Positions 36,454-37,502 of a stretch of 37,502 nucleotides of DNA are shown one piece after another. Origin of the DNA: Mycoplasmatota bacterium (GTDB lineage: Bacteria; Bacillota_I; Bacilli_A; RF39; UBA660). A program made the position numbers and the translations under genes. A model generated the notes under the pieces. That model was not told the DNA's origin. It saw only the letters and a program-made list of their open reading frames with translations, and did no database searches. Each line of letters begins with the position of its first letter. Positions within the stretch are counted from its first letter, which is position 1. The stretch lies in the NCBI GenBank assembly GCA_022774645.1, contig JALFKQ010000004.1, positions 1-37,502 of the forward strand, written 5' to 3'.

Positions 36454-37224
36454 TTAACCTAGCAACAAATGTGCATTTTGCATTATTCTTACATACTCTT
36501 CTCTATCTTTAGTCATGCCACCGTCTTCCTCTATCTTTTTTAATAAGCCTTCTAAGGTCATTCTTTTTTGGCAACCTATGTTACACTTTATAACATTGTT
36601 CATGTCCGTATAAACTGTTATTAAGCTAGCTTTACATTGTATATACAAAACGTTTTTAAATTTTTCATCTATATATCCAATATTATGCCCTGTTTTTATT
36701 TCTGTATTACCTCCTATAAAAGCATTTCCACTTATTACGCTATCCCCATAAATTAGCGCATTATCCCGTATTATAGCATAATTCAATATTTCGGAATCAC
36801 CATGAATTTGTGCATTACCATCTATTACAGCGCAATCCCATACTTGTGAATTACCATAAATTCTTGCATTGCCCTGTATTACAGCATAGTCTGATATTTC
36901 GGAATTACCATATATTTTAGCATTATCATAAATCTTTGCATTTCCCTGTATTACAGCATAGTCTGATATTTCGGAATTACCATATATTCTTGCATTGTCC
37001 TGTATTACAGCATAGTCCCATATTTCTGCATTACCATATATTCTAGCATTATCATAAATCTTCGCGTTATTATACACCCAACAATTTCCTTGATGGCTTA
37101 GGTTATTGGGGTTTTCAACATAACCCCCAATATCACCTTTCTTTACATAACCAAAATCTTTTAAAGCTTTAACTCTGTATAATCCTTTTATATCACTTTT
37201 TATTAATTTGTACTTTTTATCCAT
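36454..37224 (-). CDS. Left-handed beta-helix repeat protein, 256 aa
   Basis: From about residue 45 to 180 the sequence is a string of six-residue rungs of the type NARIYG, NAEIWD, YAVIQD, NAKIYD, which build a left-handed beta helix like hexapeptide transferases. The first 45 residues (KLIKSDIKGLYRVKALKDFG) resemble a small cap and the end (LEGLLKKIEEDGGMT) is helical. No acyltransferase catalytic His is evident. Such proteins occur in phages without known role; they can form fibres. DNA-level duplications of 72 bases are visible. Follows the methyltransferase by 18 bases. Confidence 0.82.
   Translation of the reverse strand: MDKKYKLIKSDIKGLYRVKALKDFGYVKKGDIGGYVENPNNLSHQGNCWVYNNAKIYDNARIYGNAEIWDYAVIQDNARIYGNSEISDYAVIQGNAKIYDNAKIYGNSEISDYAVIQGNARIYGNSQVWDCAVIDGNAQIHGDSEILNYAIIRDNALIYGDSVISGNAFIGGNTEIKTGHNIGYIDEKFKNVLYIQCKASLITVYTDMNNVIKCNIGCQKRMTLEGLLKKIEEDGGMTKDREEYVRIMQNAHLLLG
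36700..37075 (-). repeat. 18-bp/72-bp repeats coding for beta-helix rungs
   Basis: Near-identical stretches recur with 72-base spacing (for example 36872-36914 and 36944-36986), each covering four six-residue rungs. This suggests growth of the beta helix by recent duplication and possible length variation between phages. Confidence 0.8.
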
Positions 37225-37242
37225 TTCAATCCCTCCATTTAT

Positions 37243-37502
37243 TTAAAAATCCATATAGCTTAATATGTGTGCTATAACATCAACTGTCCAGCCATCACCC
37301 AACAGGTCTTGAGCTTGGTTATAGCTAACGCAATCTGTATAACCTAAAGGAACTGTTTGTCCTTGTTCAAGTTCTCGCCTTGTTAAATATCTGCAAAAAT
37401 CTTTGTATTGAATTAAACCGCTGTTAGGACTTCTATCTTGCTTTCTAGTCAAGCAATTTATTTTTGTGGCATGAGTTTTGTTATCGCAAGTCCCAAAACT
37501 AT
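37243..37502 (-). CDS. C5 cytosine DNA methyltransferase, C-terminal part (cut by window edge)
   Basis: The open frame runs from the window edge to TAA at 37243 without a real start: a TTG at 37452 is in frame but has no ribosome site. It ends with the family's motif IX-X region: YLTRRELEQGQTVP, GYTDCVSYNQAQDLLGDG and WTVDVIAHIL. Together with the N-terminal part at 1-464 it would make one protein across the joint of a circular sequence. Motif VIII (QxRxR) is in neither piece, so a central stretch is missing. If the ends are not joined, this is a separate truncated gene. Confidence 0.88.
   Translation of the reverse strand, partial: SFGTCDNKTHATKINCLTRKQDRSPNSGLIQYKDFCRYLTRRELEQGQTVPLGYTDCVSYNQAQDLLGDGWTVDVIAHILSYMDF

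Noticed and set aside
36700-37075. CRISPR-like array
   Set aside because: The repeats are in frame, code for beta-helix rungs and have no unique spacers.
1-37502. Integrase, attachment site, tRNA or classical CI repressor
   Set aside because: Looked for tyrosine or serine recombinase motifs, cloverleaf patterns and CI-like proteins and saw none. Lysogeny cannot be claimed, despite the antirepressor.

Overview
The window looks like an almost complete genome of a tailed phage (siphovirus plan) infecting a low-GC Gram-positive host, most likely a clostridium-like or related Bacillota bacterium. The evidence is very AT-rich DNA, strong AGGAGG-type ribosome binding sites, two peptidoglycan amidases, a phiLC3/LL-H-like holin and a Dit/Tal tail-tip pair. 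No host chromosomal genes, tRNAs, rRNAs, CRISPR arrays or integrase were seen.

The sequence is probably circular or circularly permuted. The left edge cuts the N-terminal part of a C5 cytosine methyltransferase on the minus strand (464 to 1). The right edge carries the C-terminal part of what is probably the same gene, on the same strand (37502 to 37243). The target-recognition part and motif VIII are in neither piece, so a few hundred bases are probably missing at the joint.

Layout. (1) 478-752 minus: start of a leftward cluster (23-residue peptide, ribbon-helix-helix regulator, methyltransferase) that continues over the joint into 37502-32004 (beta-helix protein, DUF4230-like exported protein, exported amidase, small early proteins, Gp157-like protein, SSB, zinc-binding protein). 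(2) 1408-3621 plus: five small Asn/Gln-, Gly- or Cys-rich proteins of unknown, probably virion, role. (3) 3720-5569: a minimal GH13 alpha-amylase, a decayed antirepressor copy and an intact AntA antirepressor. (4) 5741-12916: Dit, a large Tal with SH3 domains, a small protein, an HExxH metalloprotein, scaffold and major capsid protein. (5) 13934-20144: primase-finger/SF2 helicase, kinase-like protein, phosphoesterase, Rad52-like annealing protein, ERCC4 nuclease, guanylate kinase. (6) 20273-24631: terminase, portal, head morphogenesis protein, gp10-like protein. (7) 25207-31952: unknown protein, endolysin and holin, head-tail connectors, major tail protein, frameshifted tail chaperone, tape measure protein. 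Plus and minus transcription converge on a terminator near 31955-31983.

The most striking feature not explained by genes is a family of three intergenic repeats of about 490 bp (814-1308 inverted, 13376-13866, 24683-25171). Each lies directly upstream of a gene cluster reading away from the same end, and together they cut the circle into three parts of about 11-14 kb. They share blocks separated by diverged spacers, including a small hairpin whose arms change together. They could be regulatory leaders, replication or packaging elements, or recombination sites. A second repeated element is a promoter family ending in CATATAATATAATATAAAAG-type sequence, often starting in the stop codon of the preceding gene.

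Other points of interest are a single in-frame TGA where three sister repeats of the tape measure have glycine, a probable -1 frameshift in the tail chaperone, a split head module (capsid genes about 10 kb from the portal), and a tiny ribosome-ready ORF that copies 16 residues of the DUF4230-like protein.
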